Part shown: one piece after another, positions 6,122 through 6,498 of the stretch
Layout of the letters: each line of letters begins with the position of its first letter
How positions within the stretch are numbered: the stretch's first letter is position 1
From: Thermoplasmata archaeon
Lineage (GTDB): Archaea; Thermoplasmatota; Thermoplasmata; SG8-5
Reading direction: 5' to 3'
Assembly (NCBI GenBank): GCA_030655715.1
Contig: JAUSPR010000099.1
Coordinates: 1 to 6,498, forward strand
DNA length: 6,498 nucleotides
Position numbers and translations under genes: made by a program
The notes under the pieces: generated by a model
What the model saw: the letters and a program-made list of their open reading frames with translations, nothing else
What the model was told of the DNA's origin: nothing
Database searches by the model: none

Positions 6122-6129
6122 TTTTAAAG
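6122..6129 (+). promoter_or_regulatory. TATA box of the winged-helix gene
   Basis: TTTTAAAG lies about 60 bases before the TTG at 6184. The predicted transcription start near 6150 would give a leader of about 35 bases containing the strong Shine-Dalgarno site at 6172-6177. Confidence 0.4.
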
Positions 6130-6171
6130 GCATGAAAAACAATAATTACGCGCACACCCTTATCATCTAGC

Positions 6172-6177
6172 AGGAGG
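6172..6177 (+). promoter_or_regulatory. Shine-Dalgarno site of the winged-helix gene
   Basis: AGGAGG, continuing as AGT, lies six bases before the TTG at 6184. It is the strongest ribosome site near the right edge and decides the non-ATG start. Confidence 0.75.
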
Positions 6178-6183
6178 AGTCAA

Positions 6184-6498
6184 TTGCCCGAGGGTATCGG
6201 AAAGGCGCTGGCCAGCGCAATAAAGGATGATGTCCCACCCGTTGCGGGAAGAGGAGGTAGACATATCTTTCAGAATCAGCACAGGCGCGATATTTTTTCC
6301 AAACTCACTCTTACGCCCTGCATAGGCATTGCCAGGCTAGCCTCGGAACTTGGGATTGCGCAGAATACCGTGGAATGGCATCTGGACATCCTGATAAAAT
6401 CCGGATATATGATAAGGCACGACATCGGCAGACAGCACGTTTACTTTCCAGATGGATTGATAAATCACGAACAGGCTGGCTTATTCCAAATAATTAAC
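6184..6498 (+). CDS. Winged-helix transcription regulator, N-terminal part, cut by window edge
   Basis: The reading frame is open from the TTG at 6184 to the last base, giving 105 residues with no stop. Residues 33-90 form a winged helix-turn-helix of the ArsR/MarR-like archaeal kind: RRDIFSKL (34-41) as first helix, IARLASELG (49-57) as second, QNTVEWHLDILIKSG (60-74) as DNA-recognition helix, then a wing with GRQHVYFP (82-89). The first 30 residues are polar and Gly-rich without a recognised motif. It probably binds DNA as a transcription regulator; its ligand and targets cannot be told. The C-terminal part, which in related archaeal proteins may hold a second winged helix or a sensor domain, lies beyond the window. 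It has its own promoter and Shine-Dalgarno signals, so it is likely separate from the upstream operon. Confidence 0.75.
   Translation, partial: MPEGIGKALASAIKDDVPPVAGRGGRHIFQNQHRRDIFSKLTLTPCIGIARLASELGIAQNTVEWHLDILIKSGYMIRHDIGRQHVYFPDGLINHEQAGLFQIIN

Noticed and set aside
6132..6170. Twelve-codon upstream ORF (MKNNNYAHTLII) before the winged-helix gene
   Set aside because: It begins before the predicted transcription start near 6150 and has no properly spaced ribosome site, so it is probably chance.

Overview
The window reads as archaeal chromosome. Three things point there: a euryarchaeal-type family B DNA polymerase with the uracil-sensing pocket residues, an archaetidylserine synthase/decarboxylase pair, and archaeal gene signals (TATA boxes about 25-30 bp before starts, GGAGG/GGTGA Shine-Dalgarno sites, one apparently leaderless gene, TTG starts, an oligo-T terminator). 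A euryarchaeote is likely. A Thermoplasmata-like or related uncultured lineage is only a guess, based on the style of the winged-helix protein at the right edge. All six genes lie on the + strand.

Layout. 29-2416 is replicative DNA polymerase B. 2480-3870 is a two-gene polar-lipid operon, archaetidylserine decarboxylase then archaetidylserine synthase, overlapping by one base (TAATG) and driven by a TATA box at about 2442-2452. 3871-4175 is the only long gap. It holds a 231-bp MITE-like palindromic element (3890-4120) bracketed by near-perfect 10-bp direct repeats, filled with GGGAAT heptads in both orientations, followed directly by the pdxS promoter and a perfect 7-7-7 inverted repeat. 4176-5192 is PdxS, the synthase subunit of PLP synthase, with no pdxT in view. 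5203-6081 is a single-domain KaiC/RadA-like ATPase that probably shares the pdxS transcript. After a T-run, 6184-6498 is the start of a winged-helix regulator cut by the window edge.

How the genes work together. The synthase joins CDP-archaeol and serine to archaetidylserine and the decarboxylase turns this into archaetidylethanolamine, so these two are consecutive steps of one pathway. PolB, PdxS and the KaiC-like ATPase are not obviously linked to it. The coding content is mostly housekeeping. The least ordinary signal is the non-coding element at 3890-4120, which looks like a short non-autonomous insertion placed just upstream of the pdxS promoter.
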